Shown piece by piece: positions 22,222-31,373 of a DNA stretch of 64,000 nucleotides. Location of the stretch: contig MOLU01000002.1 of the NCBI GenBank assembly GCA_003260325.1, positions 62,001-126,000 on the forward strand, read 5' to 3'. Under the pieces are notes generated by a model. That model ran no database searches, was not told the DNA's origin, and saw only the letters and a list, made by a program, of their open reading frames with translations. The translations under genes were made by a program, and so were the position numbers. Source of the stretch: Candidatus Gracilibacteria bacterium GN02-872. GTDB lineage: Bacteria > Patescibacteriota > Gracilibacteria > BD1-5 > UBA6164. Position 1 is the first letter of the stretch, and each line of letters begins with the position of its first letter.

Positions 22222-22533
22222 ATGATAAAAAATATTTTGAAAATATGAAATGTAGGGAAAAATCAGGAAATAGAAAAATATATAAAAGATATATGTAATT
22301 CGCATAAAAATGCTTTGAAAATAATGGAACAAGATGGTTATATCTTGGAAAAAGTTTTTTTTGAAGAAACTTTGAGGCTATGATGAATAAATTTTAAAGC
22401 TTCAAATAGTCACCAGTTCAATGAAATATCAAACATTGCCTGAACTGAGATTTTACTTTGTTTAATTTTTTCTAAAAATTCAAAAAAGGTACAAATAACA
22501 TTATCATGAAAAAATTTTTCTTGAGTTCTTTAA
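22222..22533 (+). CDS. Hypothetical protein after the SUF region
   Basis: A 103-residue protein, MIKNILKIGNVGKNQEIEKY..., with conserved-looking RLGGINFKASNSHQFNE and IAGTEILLCLIFSK. Glycine is mostly TGA, so it is native. I recognise no family. It follows the Rrf2 gene by 115 bp that include an inverted repeat, and precedes another small gene by 15 bp. Cytosolic by appearance: no signal peptide or clear membrane helix. Confidence 0.65.
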
Positions 22534-22548
22534 AACTAATTTCTTAAA

Positions 22549-22827
22549 ATGATTTCAAACCTAATAAAAACTGAAAATAAAAAAATAATTTCAAAAATAA
22601 ATAAAAAGTTTACTGAAAACAAAGATATTTTTGAACAATTTACAAAGATCTGATATGAGTTACTTGAGATATTTTTTGATGAAAAAGAATATTGAGATAG
22701 TTTTTATATAGAGCAAAAAGATGAAGAAACGATTTTTGAACTAGAAAAAAATAAAAAAGCAAAACTAAATCTAGTTTTTGTTTTTGCAAATAAAAATAGT
22801 ATTTTTTATTTTAAAGTTTTGTATTAA
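22549..22827 (+). CDS. Small hypothetical protein
   Basis: A 92-residue Lys/Glu/Phe-rich protein, MISNLIKTENKKIISKINKK..., ending in a beta-rich FVFANKNSIFYFKVLY. It contains TGA glycines (TKIGYELLE and EYGDSF). It forms a pair with the preceding gene (15 bp gap) and is followed by a strong bidirectional terminator shared with rplA. Function unknown. Confidence 0.6.
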
Positions 22828-22831
22828 AGGA

Positions 22832-22871
22832 TAAAAAAAATAGCTAAATATTATATTTAGCTATTTTTTTA
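22832..22871. terminator. Bidirectional terminator before rplA end
   Basis: AAAATAGCTAAATA-TTA-TATTTAGCTATTTT with flanking A- and T-runs; serves the small gene pair (+) and rplA (-), whose stop codon it overlaps. Confidence 0.9.
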
Positions 22872-23555
22872 TAATTGTTCTAAATCAAGTTTTATAGAAG
22901 GTCCCATAGCATTACAAACATAAATAGTATTTATATATTTACCTTTTGCTCAGCTTGGTTTTACTTCATTTATAACTTTTAAGAAATGATTTAAGTTTTC
23001 TTCTAGTTTTGCAGCTCCAAATGATAATTTTCAAAAAATAGAGTGAACATTACCTTGTTTATCAGTTTTAAATTCAAATTTACCTCCAGAAATTTCTTTT
23101 ATAGCTCATTCTAAATCAGCTGAAACAGTTCAAGCTTTTGGATTTGGCATAAGTCATTTTGGACCTAAAACTCTGGCAATTTTACCTAAATGTCTCATCA
23201 TAGTAGGAGTAGCAACACAAACATCAAAATCAAGTGAAACTTTTCCTTTTTCTATATCATCAATAAGTTCTTCACCACCTGCAACAGAAGCTCAAAGTTT
23301 TTTTAGAGAATCAGCATTATCTTCTGTAAAAGCACAGATTTTTACTGCTTTACCTGTTCAGTGAGGTAAATTTATAGTTGTTCTAATCATTTGATCAGCA
23401 TATTTTGGATCAAGGTTTAAGTTAAAGTGAACTTCAACACTTGGATCAAACTTTACTGTATTTGTTTTTTCAAGAAGCTCAACAGCATCTTTTACGTTGT
23501 AGCTTTCTGAAGTGATTAACTCCACAGCTTTTTTATATTTTTTTCCTCTTGCCAT
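22869..23555 (-). CDS. rplA: 50S ribosomal protein L1
   Basis: L1 binds 23S rRNA at the L1 stalk near the E site. Clear blocks: RTTINLPHGTGKAVKICAF, VATPTMMRHLGKIARVLGP, KGLMPNPKAGTVS and SGGKFEFKTDKQGNVHS, AMGPSIKLD. Length 228 residues is normal. The usual upstream partner rplK is not here; upstream is a 230-bp intergenic region with a divergent promoter. TGA encodes glycine in several conserved positions. It has no Shine-Dalgarno at the ATG. Confidence 0.98.
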
Positions 23556-23675
23556 AAAAATATTATTAAATTATAAGGTACAAGCGACATTTTTTTGTCT
23601 TCCTTTTTAAAGGCCTGGAAATTATAATTATTTTTTTTGAAAAGTAAAGTTTTTGTTTAAAAAATAAAAAAAAAT

Positions 23676-23703
23676 TGACTTAGTAAAATAGTTTGTTATA
23701 CTA
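23676..23703 (+). promoter_or_regulatory. Promoter-like element upstream of the methyltransferase
   Basis: TTGACT (23676-23681), 16 bp spacer, TATACT (23698-23703). The next feature downstream is a terminator hairpin about 35 bp after the predicted start, before the methyltransferase ATG. Confidence 0.6.
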
Positions 23704-23709
23704 CCTACA

Positions 23710-23772
23710 GATAGTAGTTAATTTTGACTATATATTCTTATCAAAGAGGAGTTTTTTCCTCTTTTTTTTTTA
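23710..23772 (+). ncRNA. Possible short leader RNA or attenuator
   Basis: A transcript begun at the promoter at 23676-23703 would run about 60 nt before meeting AAAGAGGA ... TCCTCTTT followed by ten T's. This could be a small RNA, or an attenuator controlling the methyltransferase gene 13 bp further on. No known RNA family is recognised; the alternative is that the hairpin merely ends an unrelated transcript. Confidence 0.3.
23744..23772 (+). terminator. Intrinsic terminator upstream of the methyltransferase gene
   Basis: AAAGAGGA-GTTTTT-TCCTCTTT followed by a long T-run, placed 14 bp before an ATG. Confidence 0.8.
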
Positions 23773-23785
23773 ATTTATATTTATA

Positions 23786-24337
23786 ATGAATTTTGACAAT
23801 TACTATAAAAGAAATAAAAGTCTTTTTTGAAGTAATCCTTTAGAGATTATAAAAATAGCTGAAAAATTTTTAAATAAGGAACACATAATAGTTGATTTAG
23901 GATGCTGACAATGAAGGAATTTAATTTACTTATTAAATAAATGATTTAATATATATTGAATTGATATTAGTGAAGTTTCTATTTCGGATTTAAAAGTTAA
24001 CTTCCCTGAGTATAAAAATAATTTCTTAAAAAAAAATATTTTAGATTTGGATAGTTATGATTTTTCTGATTTGATTTCAACATTTACATTTAACTTTATT
24101 GATAAACAGATTAAATTTATTTTTGACTTAAAAGAAAAGTCTAAGTTCTGAAGTATACATGTGATATCTGATTTTTTAGAAAAAAAAGACATACCTAAAT
24201 GATTTTTGAAATCTTGACAAATAAATGAAATTTATAAAGACTGGGAAATACTTTACTATAATGAAGCAGAAATTAATACTATTTTTTGAGAAAAATGGCC
24301 TTGTTACAATATAATTGCTAGAAAAAACTATGAATAA
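23786..24337 (+). CDS. SAM-dependent methyltransferase, TehB-like
   Basis: A 183-residue class I methyltransferase. Motif I is HIIVDLGCGQGRNLIYLL, followed by NIYGIDISEVSISDLK (motif II acidic residue), as in TehB/tellurite methyltransferase and related small-molecule methyltransferases. The post-motif region is divergent. Two glycines of the SAM loop are TGA. The gene lies behind a promoter-terminator pair and ends overlapping the mini-ORF at 24330. The substrate is unknown. Confidence 0.85.
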
Positions 24338-24416
24338 ATTTTATGATAAATTATATTTTAGCGAAAAAAATATTTTTTGAGAAGCTCCTATATTTATAGT
24401 AAAAAAATTTGATTAA
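24330..24416 (+). CDS. Mini-ORF overlapping the methyltransferase stop
   Basis: A 28-codon ORF, MNKFYDKLYFSEKNIFGEAP..., whose ATG overlaps the last codons of the methyltransferase. Its text resembles the N-terminus of a TehB-like methyltransferase and may be a remnant of a second copy. No Shine-Dalgarno. Low confidence that it is translated. Confidence 0.25.
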
Positions 24417-24422
24417 TATGTA

Positions 24423-24695
24423 TTATTTTCCTTTTTCTTTCTCAACAGGGTCATATCATCACTTACTCCATGGCATACACCTCATAATCCTCCAAATTCA
24501 TTTTAGACTTCAGCAAATAGCTCACTTTTTTTCAACTGCTTCTATGAAGTATTGGCTGCAAGTAGGGAAATATCGACAATAAGGATGGTTTCTGTGTTTT
24601 GCCCAAAAACTATGGTCTGGAGAAAGATATTTTTGATAAACTTTTATTGTTCTTATTATTATCTTTTGGAAAATATTTAATTTCTTGCTTTTCAT
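24423..24695 (-). CDS. yidD: Membrane protein insertion efficiency factor YidD
   Basis: YidD is a small membrane-associated protein that assists YidC-dependent insertion. The diagnostic text is QKYLSPDHSFWAKHRNHPYC, RYFPTCSQYFIEAVEKKG and WRIMRCMPWSKGGYDPV. Length 90 residues is normal. The ATG at 24695 was chosen; a longer reading from a TTG at 24755 would start inside the rplT terminator. In this organism yidD follows the rplT operon and no rnpA or yidC is adjacent. Two adjacent TGA codons give GG in SKGGYDP. Confidence 0.95.
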
Positions 24696-24722
24696 AATAA
24701 ATCTTAAAAATTTAGAAAATTT

Positions 24723-24760
24723 AAAAAAATCCTTGAAAGAATTTATTTTCTTCAAGGACT
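24723..24760 (-). terminator. Terminator of the rpsT-infC-rpmI-rplT operon
   Basis: On the minus strand TCCTTGAAGAA ... TTCTTTCAAGGA with one bulge, followed by seven T's. It lies 5 bp after the rplT stop. Confidence 0.85.
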
Positions 24761-24764
24761 TTTA

Positions 24765-25109
24765 TTATTTTACAAATTCTACTACATTTGCAAAAACTTT
24801 TGGATTTGAAATAGCTAGATTTGATAAAACTTTTCTGTTTAATTTTACTTTTTTCAAATACATTGCATTTATAAATTTAGAGTAGCTTAATCAGCTTTCT
24901 CTTGCCGCAATATTTATTCTAGTATTCCATAATTTTCTGAAATCTCTTTTCTTTCTTTTTCTACCAATGTATGCATTTAAACCAGCTTTCATCCAAGCAT
25001 TTTTTGCTCTACTGAAAACTCTTGAGTTAAGCATTCTGTATCATTTAGTAGCTTTTAAGATTTTCTTGTGTCTTTTTTTAGTCATCAGACTTCTTTTAAC
25101 TCTAACCAT
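24765..25109 (-). CDS. rplT: 50S ribosomal protein L20
   Basis: L20 is needed for early large-subunit assembly. The sequence [20 protein letters not shown], then [18 protein letters not shown] and [16 protein letters not shown], is standard. Length 114 residues is normal. It is the last gene of an rpsT-infC-rpmI-rplT run, preceded by rpmI at 32 bp. In other bacteria L20 represses its own operon through infC leader RNA; no such structure is obvious here. Confidence 0.98.
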
Positions 25110-25141
25110 TTTGTGAAATTTTTAAATTTTAAATTAAAATA

Positions 25142-25336
25142 TTATAAATGAGGTAATTGTTCTCTGATTTTTTTATTTTCACTTCCAGATACAACAAGTC
25201 CATATTTATTTCTAGTTTTTGATTTTTTACTTTTATTTGAAAGTAAGTGTTTATTCCAAGCTTGTCCTAGCTTAAACTTACCTTTTCAAGTAACTTTAAC
25301 TCTTTTTTTAACACCTTTTCTAGTTTTTAAAGTCAT
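25142..25336 (-). CDS. rpmI: 50S ribosomal protein L35
   Basis: A 64-residue basic protein beginning MTLKTRKGVKKRVKVTGKGK and containing QAWNKHLLSNKSKKSKTR, as L35 does. It stands between infC and rplT as in nearly all bacteria. Gly in TGKGKFKLG is partly TGA. No Shine-Dalgarno precedes the ATG. Confidence 0.97.
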
Positions 25337-25359
25337 AATAAATTTTATTAAAATAAATA

Positions 25360-25872
25360 TTATTTAATTGGTTTAAACATCGCTGTAAATGTATTTCAAG
25401 TTTTTTTCACAGCTCAGTCTAGCTTGTAAAATTGTTCAATTCTAGTGACAAAAGAATCCATTTTTTCTTTTGCAAGATTTTCATATTGGTTTTCTCTTCC
25501 TCTAAGCATAAGAGTCACTTTTAGAGGATGTCCTAGTTTTGCAAATTTCTCAGCTTGATTTTTTCTTATTTCTAAATCGTGTTCTCAAATCTTGAAAGTA
25601 ATCCTAATTGTCTTTAAATCAGGAGCTTTTCATTTTTGTTTATTTTTTTGATCTTGCTTTTTTTGTTTGTATAAAAATTTTCCATAATCGAGCAATTTCA
25701 CGATACTATAATCATCTTTTCTTCCGATTTCCATCAAATCTAAACTCATAGAGCTAGCTTTAGCTCTAGCTTCATCAATACTCATTGTTCAGAAGTTTTC
25801 TCCATCATCTCAAATAAGTTGAACTTTTGAAGCTCTTATTTCATCATTTAATAATTTTTTCTTTTCTTTCAA
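25360..25872 (-). CDS. infC: Translation initiation factor IF-3 with a non-ATG start
   Basis: IF3 binds the 30S subunit and proofreads start-codon and initiator tRNA selection. Blocks LLNDEIRASKVQLIGDDGEN, YGKFLYKQKKQ and RITFKIGEHDLEIRKNQAEK are diagnostic. There is no in-frame ATG upstream of LLNDEIRA. A TTG at 25872 (used here) or the adjacent ATT at 25875 would give a normal N-terminus of 6-7 residues before the conserved block. infC starting at a rare codon is well known in E. coli (AUU) and allows IF3 to repress itself. The stop of rpsT is 17 bp upstream. Confidence 0.93.
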
Positions 25873-25889
25873 AATTCCGATTTTAAAAA

Positions 25890-26189
25890 TTAAGATATAG
25901 ATTTCATCATTTTCACGAATCTAGCTTTTTTTCTAGCTCAATTATTTTTGTGAATGATATTTTTCTTTACTAATTTATCAATTATAGATTGTAAACCAGA
26001 TTTAGTAGTTTTTCAATCAGAACCTTTTTGGTTTAAAAAAATATTTTGAGCAGCTTTTAAATCATTTTCTCTTATAGCTTTTTCAAAAGCAACTCTAGCT
26101 TCTCTGTATAACTCTCTGAAGTTATCATTTCTAGCTCTTCTTTTTTTATTTTGTCTTAATTGTTTTTTTGCAGAAGCAATTATTGGCAT
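25890..26189 (-). CDS. rpsT: 30S ribosomal protein S20
   Basis: S20 is a three-helix protein of the 30S body. The text MPIIASAKKQLRQNKKRRAR, NDNFRELYREARVAFEKAI, then GLQSIIDKLVKKNIIHKNNG, RKKARFVK is standard. The start at 26189 gives a 99-residue protein; a longer upstream reading exists but has a non-family N-terminus. It heads the infC-rpmI-rplT operon, an unusual linkage, with a promoter at 26314-26341. Confidence 0.97.
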
Positions 26190-26313
26190 AATTATTTCAA
26201 ATATAGAATAAAATAAATTTAAAAAATACTTTCTTGAATATTTAGCATAAACAGGGGACAAAGAGGATGTATTCTAAGAAATATTTTTTTCTCATGTCTC
26301 TTTAGGCCAATAG

Positions 26314-26341
26314 ATTATATATAAAATGGCTTAATTGTCAA
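26314..26341 (-). promoter_or_regulatory. Promoter of the rpsT-infC-rpmI-rplT operon
   Basis: Minus strand TTGACA (26341-26336), 16 bp spacer, TATAAT (26319-26314): both hexamers match the consensus exactly. The start of transcription would be about 120 nt before rpsT, leaving a leader. Confidence 0.8.
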
Positions 26342-26419
26342 AGGATTTTACAAAATTATTTTTGAAAAAATATTAAAAAATTTTTGATTAAGCTTTAAAT
26401 AAGTTAAATAATAAAATAA

Positions 26420-26438
26420 TACTATATAAAGTATAGTA
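26420..26438. promoter_or_regulatory. Palindrome TACTATA-N5-TATAGTA
   Basis: Perfect 7-bp arms with a 5-bp spacer (TAAAG). The same motif, with the same spacing, occurs at 35411-35425 and 60510-60534, each close to a promoter. Confidence 0.5.
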
Positions 26439-26461
26439 AAGTAAAAAAATATAAAATTTAT

Positions 26462-26489
26462 TTGCAAAATATTTAAAAATTGTTATAAT
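26462..26489 (+). promoter_or_regulatory. Promoter of the small secreted/membrane gene cluster
   Basis: TTGCAA (26462-26467), 16 bp spacer, TATAAT (26484-26489), 36 bp before the ATG at 26526. Confidence 0.6.
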
Positions 26490-26525
26490 AAAGCCAAAGT
26501 TTTGTTTAGTTTTTATGATAAATCA

Positions 26526-26717
26526 ATGGAAGCAAAAATCATTTACTGAAATGTGCCAAAGTATACACTTTATGATGCTGAACATAATTTTTATGCTTCA
26601 AATGAAAATATTATAATTTTATGAGTGTTACTTTTTATGATTCTGCTGAACTTATACATCTTAATAAGACTTTTAAAATTTAAAAACAAGCTATGAATCC
26701 AAACTGAGAATTCTTAA
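26526..26717 (+). CDS. Small single-pass membrane protein
   Basis: A 63-residue protein, MEAKIIYGNVPKYTLYDAEH..., with one hydrophobic helix (about residues 29-50, IIILGVLLFMILLNLYILI). Glycine is TGA. It is the first gene behind the promoter at 26462 and precedes two duplicated small secreted genes. Function unknown. A second ATG at 26516 in another frame opens only a short ORF with many Met residues and is not preferred. Confidence 0.55.
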
Positions 26718-26878
26718 TTTTGTGACCATTTTGAGTTTATGCAGCATATAAGTGTAGTTGATTTTTTATGAACTTTCCACCTAATTCTTTCTATAATTTT
26801 GTTCTATTTAGCCCTACTTTTGCCAATGATCAAATAAATCCTTTTCATTTTCAGATATATTTTTTAAATTTAGAAAAT

Positions 26879-26990
26879 ATAAAAAATAAAGAAAATACAT
26901 ATTGTATAAAACAAATTTCTAAAAAGTTATGAAAAAAATATTTCTTTCAATAATAATTCTTCTTTTTTCTTTTTGACAAGCTTTTTCTAT
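26879..26990 (+). repeat. Direct repeat, copy 1 (leader plus signal-peptide codons)
   Basis: A 112-bp segment repeated at 27290-27401 (offset 411 bp) with about four mismatches. It covers an AT-rich leader with the promoter-like ATTGTATAAAA and the first 20 codons of the secreted gene. Confidence 0.9.
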
Positions 26991-27300
26991 TTGAGAAAAT
27001 TATGCTTTTTATAGTACATCTCAATTAAAAGAAATGTACAAAAAGCAAGATGCTGAAGTTGAAGGTTATACAAGAGAGCTGTTAAGACAGGATTTATCTG
27101 ATATAGAGAAGTTTTCAAAATTAAAATTATCTTTAAAGATTTCATTTCACATAAGAGATGAATTGAGAGAAGAACTTGCTTCTAGGTTAAAAGATGAAGA
27201 GGAGGGAGAAAGAAAAATGAAGTTTTTTATAGTAGTGGTTTGAATAATTATTTTGTTAATCTGGTGAACTATATATACTTTCAAAAAAGATAAAAAATAA
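26929..27300 (+). CDS. Small secreted, membrane-anchored helical protein (copy 1)
   Basis: A 123-residue protein with a signal peptide (MKKIFLSIIILLFSFGQAFS), a charged helical extracytoplasmic region (YTRELLRQDLSDIEKFSKLK, then RDELREELASRLKDEEEGER) and a C-terminal membrane helix (FFIVVVGIIILLIWGTIY) with a short basic tail. The signal peptide and leader are nearly identical to those of the next gene, but the mature parts have diverged. Function unknown. Confidence 0.8.
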
Positions 27301-27401
27301 AGAAAATACATATTGTATAAAATAAATTTCTAAAAACTTATGAAAAAAATATTTCTTTTAATAATAATTCTTCTTTTTTCTTTTTGACAAGCTCTTTCTC
27401 T
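27290..27401 (+). repeat. Direct repeat, copy 2 (leader plus signal-peptide codons)
   Basis: Second copy of the 112-bp segment at 26879-26990. It spans the 3' end of copy 1 gene and the start of copy 2 gene, so the latter probably has its own promoter within the repeat. Confidence 0.9.
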
Positions 27402-27723
27402 GGGGGAGTATTGATGATATGTTTTTTTTAGTATAGAAGCTTTAGAAAAAGAAATATCTAAGCTTGATACAGAAATAGAAAATGCAACAAAATATTTTTT
27501 AAAGTTAGATTTAAATACTCAACGAAATTCTTATTTTTATACAGAGAGCTTTTTAAAGATAAAATTAGAACAGAGAGATGCAGCTAGATTTTATTTAAAA
27601 AGAAATTTAGAAGAAGTTGAAAAATCAAAAAGAGAAAGAAATATTCATTTATTTATTTGAATATGAATATTTTCAGTACTTTTATTATGTATGACTTTTG
27701 TTTTTAGAAATAAAAATATTTAA
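27340..27723 (+). CDS. Small secreted, membrane-anchored helical protein (copy 2)
   Basis: A 127-residue paralogue of the preceding gene: signal peptide MKKIFLLIIILLFSFGQALS, helical middle (EALEKEISKLDTEIENATKY, then KIKLEQRDAARFYLKRNLEE) and a C-terminal membrane helix (HLFIGIGIFSVLLLCMTFVF). Only the signal region is conserved between copies, suggesting a tandem duplication followed by divergence or shuffling of the mature part. A strong terminator follows. Confidence 0.8.
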
Positions 27724-27738
27724 TTATTAGAAATAAAA

Positions 27739-27768
27739 AAAATAGGAACAATTTTACGTTCCTATTTT
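27739..27768. terminator. Bidirectional terminator before pheT end
   Basis: AAAATAGGAAC-AATTTTAC-GTTCCTATTTT with flanking A- and T-rich runs, between the small secreted genes (+) and pheT (-). Confidence 0.85.
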
Positions 27769-27772
27769 ATTT

Positions 27773-30112
27773 TTATCTAAGTTCTCATCAAATTTTTTTC
27801 ACAGCAGCAATTATTTTTTCAATAATTTCAGTTTTGGCTTTATCATCAAGAGTTCAATCCATTGACTGGATATAAATTCTAAAAGTCAAACTTCTTTTTC
27901 CTGCAAGAACTAGATTATTTTCATAAATATCTATAAGTTCAACTTTCGTAATCAGTTTTGGTTCGGCTTTTTCAATAGTTGCTTTTACTTTGCTTGCGGA
28001 AACTTTGTCTTTTTCAACAACAAAGTTTAAATCAAAATTATTTTCTTGAAACATAGAAATATCTTTTGTCTTTATCTTACCAAAAACCATTTCTTTTAAT
28101 TTTTCTACATCTATTTCAAAAAATCATATTCTTTCTGAAATTTCAAAATTTTTTGCAACTTTTGGGTGAATTTCTCAAACAAATCATATTTCTTGTCCTC
28201 TAACTAAAATCACAGCAGTTCTTCAAGTGTGAGCAAAATCTGGAACTTTGTCAGCTTTTTCAAAAAAATATTTTTCAACTCAAAGATATTTTAATAATTT
28301 TGAAACTGTTTTTTGAATATCAAAATAAACTAAATCTTTATCTATAACTTCAACCCCAGACAAAAAATATCTTTCCAAAACATCATTTCATTTTTTTTCA
28401 AAAACTTTTTCTATTTCAAATAACTTCAAATCTTTAAAATCTCTATTATTGTTCTCAACAGTCATCAATAAGTTTGGAATCAAACTTCCTCTCAAGTGAG
28501 TTAATTCTTCAGATAAAGCATTTTTCATTTCTACTAGATTTTCTGTAGAAAGTCAGCATTTTTCTACCAATTCTTTGTTTACAAAACTGTAAGTGTACAA
28601 ATCAAAATATCAAATTGAAGTCAAAAAATCTCTAACAGAATTTTTTATTTTGTAAGTATTGCTTTGTGTTACAGCTCAGAGATTTATACTTGGAATAGTT
28701 GGCTTTATAGAATCATAACCAGAAATTCTAGCTATTTCTTCAGCAATATCAGCTTTGTAAGTCAAGTCTTTCCTCCAGAAAGGGATTTCAAGTTTGTCTC
28801 AAACTAGCTTAATTCATAAATTATTCAAAATATCTAAAATCTCAGTTTTTTCGTATTTTTTTCAAATCAAATTATTTATAAAATCTAAGTCAAAATCTAT
28901 AAATATTTTTTCTTGTTTTTTAGGATAAATATCACTGAAACTTATAAGTTTAGCATTTGGAATATTTTTTAAAATTTCAGAAATAATTAAACTTGCTCAT
29001 TTGTCCTGCATTTCATTTAAAATATCTTTTTCAAAAACATTTAATGCATCAGTTCTGATTCCAAGTTTTTTCCCAGTAATTCTTATAATCGCTTGATCAA
29101 AGTGAGCAGATTCAATTATAATATTTTTTGTAGAATCTGAAACTGCTGATTCTTTTCATCAAATTATTCATCCTAAAGCTAAAATTTTTGAATTATCAGC
29201 TATAACTATATCATTTTCATCAAGTTTGTATTCAGTATCATTTAAAGTTAAAAATTTTTCTCAAGATTTTGCTTTTCTGATAATGATATCTCAATCTATT
29301 TTATCTGCATCAAAAATATGAGTTGGCTGACCATAAAAGTAAAGTGAATAATTTGATAAATCTACAAGTAATCATTTTGGTTTCACTCAAGCACTATTTA
29401 AAACTTCTTTTATGTAATCTGGAGAATCTGAATTTTCTACATTTTCCATTTTTACTCAAATGTATCTAGAAACTTCATTTGGAATTTCATTTTTTATGTT
29501 TAAATCGGGAAGAGAACTTAAATCAATATTTTCATACTCAAAATCAAATTTTTTTCAATTTATGGCTTGTATTTCCCTTAAAATTCAAATATGAGAAAAT
29601 AAATCCGGTCTGTGATTTATGGCTTTGTTATCTACCTCTATAATTGCATCATTTTTTTCTAAATAATCCCTCATACAAGCTCAAAGTGGAGCTTCTTCAC
29701 TAAGCTCCATAATTCCAGCTTGTCTTTCATCAACAAGTCATAGTTCGTCTTCACTACAAATCATTCATTCGCTAGTTTCTCATCTGATTTTAGTTTTTGC
29801 TATTATAAAATCAGCTTTTAGTTTAGCTCAAACAAGAGCAACAGGGACTTTTATTCCAGCTTTTACGTTTGGAGCTCAACAAACAATAGGATAAGTTTGA
29901 CCTAAAACTTCAACAGTTGTACAGTTTAACTTTTCACTATCAGGATGTTTTTCACAAGTTTTTACTATTCAAATAAATACTTTTTCTAAATTTTCTCATT
30001 CATAATCTATTTCTTCAACTTCAGCTGTATGCATAACTAAGTCTTTTGCGACTTCTTCTACAGATTTCAAATCTGGAATTTGTCTTTTTAATGCTTTGTA
30101 AGATATTTTCAT
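27773..30112 (-). CDS. pheT: Phenylalanyl-tRNA synthetase beta subunit
   Basis: Beta chain of the (alpha-beta)2 enzyme that charges tRNA-Phe. Domains in order: an EMAP-type tRNA-binding domain (about 40-150; HPDSEKLNCTTVEVLGQ, IVCGAPNVKAGIKVPVALVG), B3/B4 domain (NKAINHRPDLFSHIGILREI; WT-like editing region later), B5 domain, catalytic-like core (RNLVEMKNALSEELTHLR region) and a C-terminal FDX-ACB anticodon-binding domain (SMFQENNFDLNFVVEKD, then RSLTFRIYIQSMDGTL). Length 779 residues is normal. pheS is not adjacent in this window, so the two subunits are split. Confidence 0.97.
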
Positions 30113-30223
30113 TTTACTAAATTTAAATTTCTAAACTTGTATAAATATAAAGAAAAAATCTAGAAAATCAAGAAAAAAGTATTTTTGATTTGAAAAATTA
30201 AAAAAATTTGTTAAAAAAAATAA

Positions 30224-30247
30224 AAAATCCACTTTTTAGTGGATTTT
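30224..30247 (-). terminator. Terminator of the PG-binding-like gene
   Basis: AAAATCCACT-TTTT-AGTGGATTTT; on the minus strand followed by a T-rich run. It lies 13 bp after the stop at 30260. Confidence 0.85.
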
Positions 30248-30259
30248 GTAAAAATGGAT

Positions 30260-31246
30260 TTAAACAACAGCTCTTCCTGGATTATTGTTATTTCTTCTTT
30301 TTTGCGCTTGAGCGATGTCTTTATCAAATTTTTTAAACATAGCTTCAGCATCTTTATTATTCTTTACAGTTTTTAAAAGATTAATAAATTCTTTTCTCAT
30401 TTCATTATCTCCCTTAGTTAATTCTATATATTTTTTAATATTTTCTGTATTTATGTATGGACTTTCTGAACCCCCTTCCCATTTTACATTAAGTAAGTTA
30501 CTAATAACATCTTTTCCTAAACCAAGATTTTCTAAAACATTTCTAATGCTATTTTCCGCAACTTGATTTTCTTTCACATAATTTTCTAAAGCACCTTGCG
30601 TTAAAGGTCACCATTTCCCATCTACTTTTCCTAAATCTTTTTTTCATAAAGTTATTAAAGTTTCTTGAAGTTCTTTTACCTTTTTTATATCTCATTTATC
30701 TTTTTCAACATTAAAACTACTAATTGTGTTTGGAGCATTTGCTATTCTTATTTCATTTTTTGCATCATCTATGAGACCTCCTACTCTTTCTACAATTGGA
30801 GAAGCTTTATCACTTAAAGTATCTTCATCTCATGTAGAATATTTTGAAAAAGCTCTTACTGGTTTACTGCTAAAAAAATTTTCCGCACCTTGTGCAAATT
30901 TCTCTCCATCACTTAGGTTAAATAATTCTTTAGTTCTAGCTATCAAAGCATCGAATTCTTTTTTATTTCATCTTTCTCATCTGGCTTCTAATTCTTTTAT
31001 TATTGAATTTGCTAATACTCTACGTTCAACTCCACTATTTTGTCTTATTTCTTCAATCATTTTATTTGCTTCTTCTTTTTTTGCTTCTAACAGTCTATTT
31101 ATAAAGTCTAGTTCTTTTTGACTAAGATTCTTAGTATCTCAAAGAGTAAATTCAACTTTTCAATTTGTATTAGAATAACTTATATTTATCCCTTCTTTTT
31201 TTTGAGGAGTATCTTTTGCCTCTTGTTTTGGTCCTGTTTCATTCAT
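30260..31246 (-). CDS. Helical protein with a peptidoglycan-binding-like segment
   Basis: A 328-residue protein without signal peptide. Most of it is charged and helical (QKELDFINRLLEAKKEEANK; RRVLANSIIKELEARGERGN). Residues about 197-235, KELQETLITLGKKDLGKVDG then KWGPLTQGALENYVKEN, fit the PG_binding_1 pattern (LQ-L--LG-----VDG-FG--T--AL--F). The C-terminus is Asn/Arg-rich (AQKRRNNNNPGRAVV). The region before it encodes a frame with several GGN glycines but also TGA. Role unknown; perhaps a structural protein that borrows the PG-binding fold. Confidence 0.75.
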
Positions 31247-31373
31247 AATTTTATTTTTAAAATATAATATAACAATATCTTATCATATAAAATTTTTAAA
31301 TGCAAAAATTTGATAAAAAAAAGATTTTGATTAAAATAATAGAAGTAAAATAAATAATAAAAAAAGTATTTTT

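Larger units (their letters stand above)
26190..26525. other. Intergenic region with divergent promoters
   Basis: This 336-bp stretch between rpsT (-) and a small gene (+) has no coding sequence I can support. It holds the rpsT promoter (26314-26341), a palindrome (26420-26438) and a plus-strand promoter (26462-26489). Confidence 0.7.

Noticed and set aside
24696..24755. Longer yidD reading from TTG at 24755
   Set aside because: The extra 20 residues come from the rplT terminator hairpin; the ATG at 24695 gives the normal YidD length.
26693..26953. ORF of 86 codons (MNPNGEFLILGPF...) overlapping the small membrane gene and the leader of the secreted gene
   Set aside because: It overlaps both neighbours and its second half is the duplicated leader repeat, whose second copy at 27290 has a stop in this frame. 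Composition is unlike the other small proteins.
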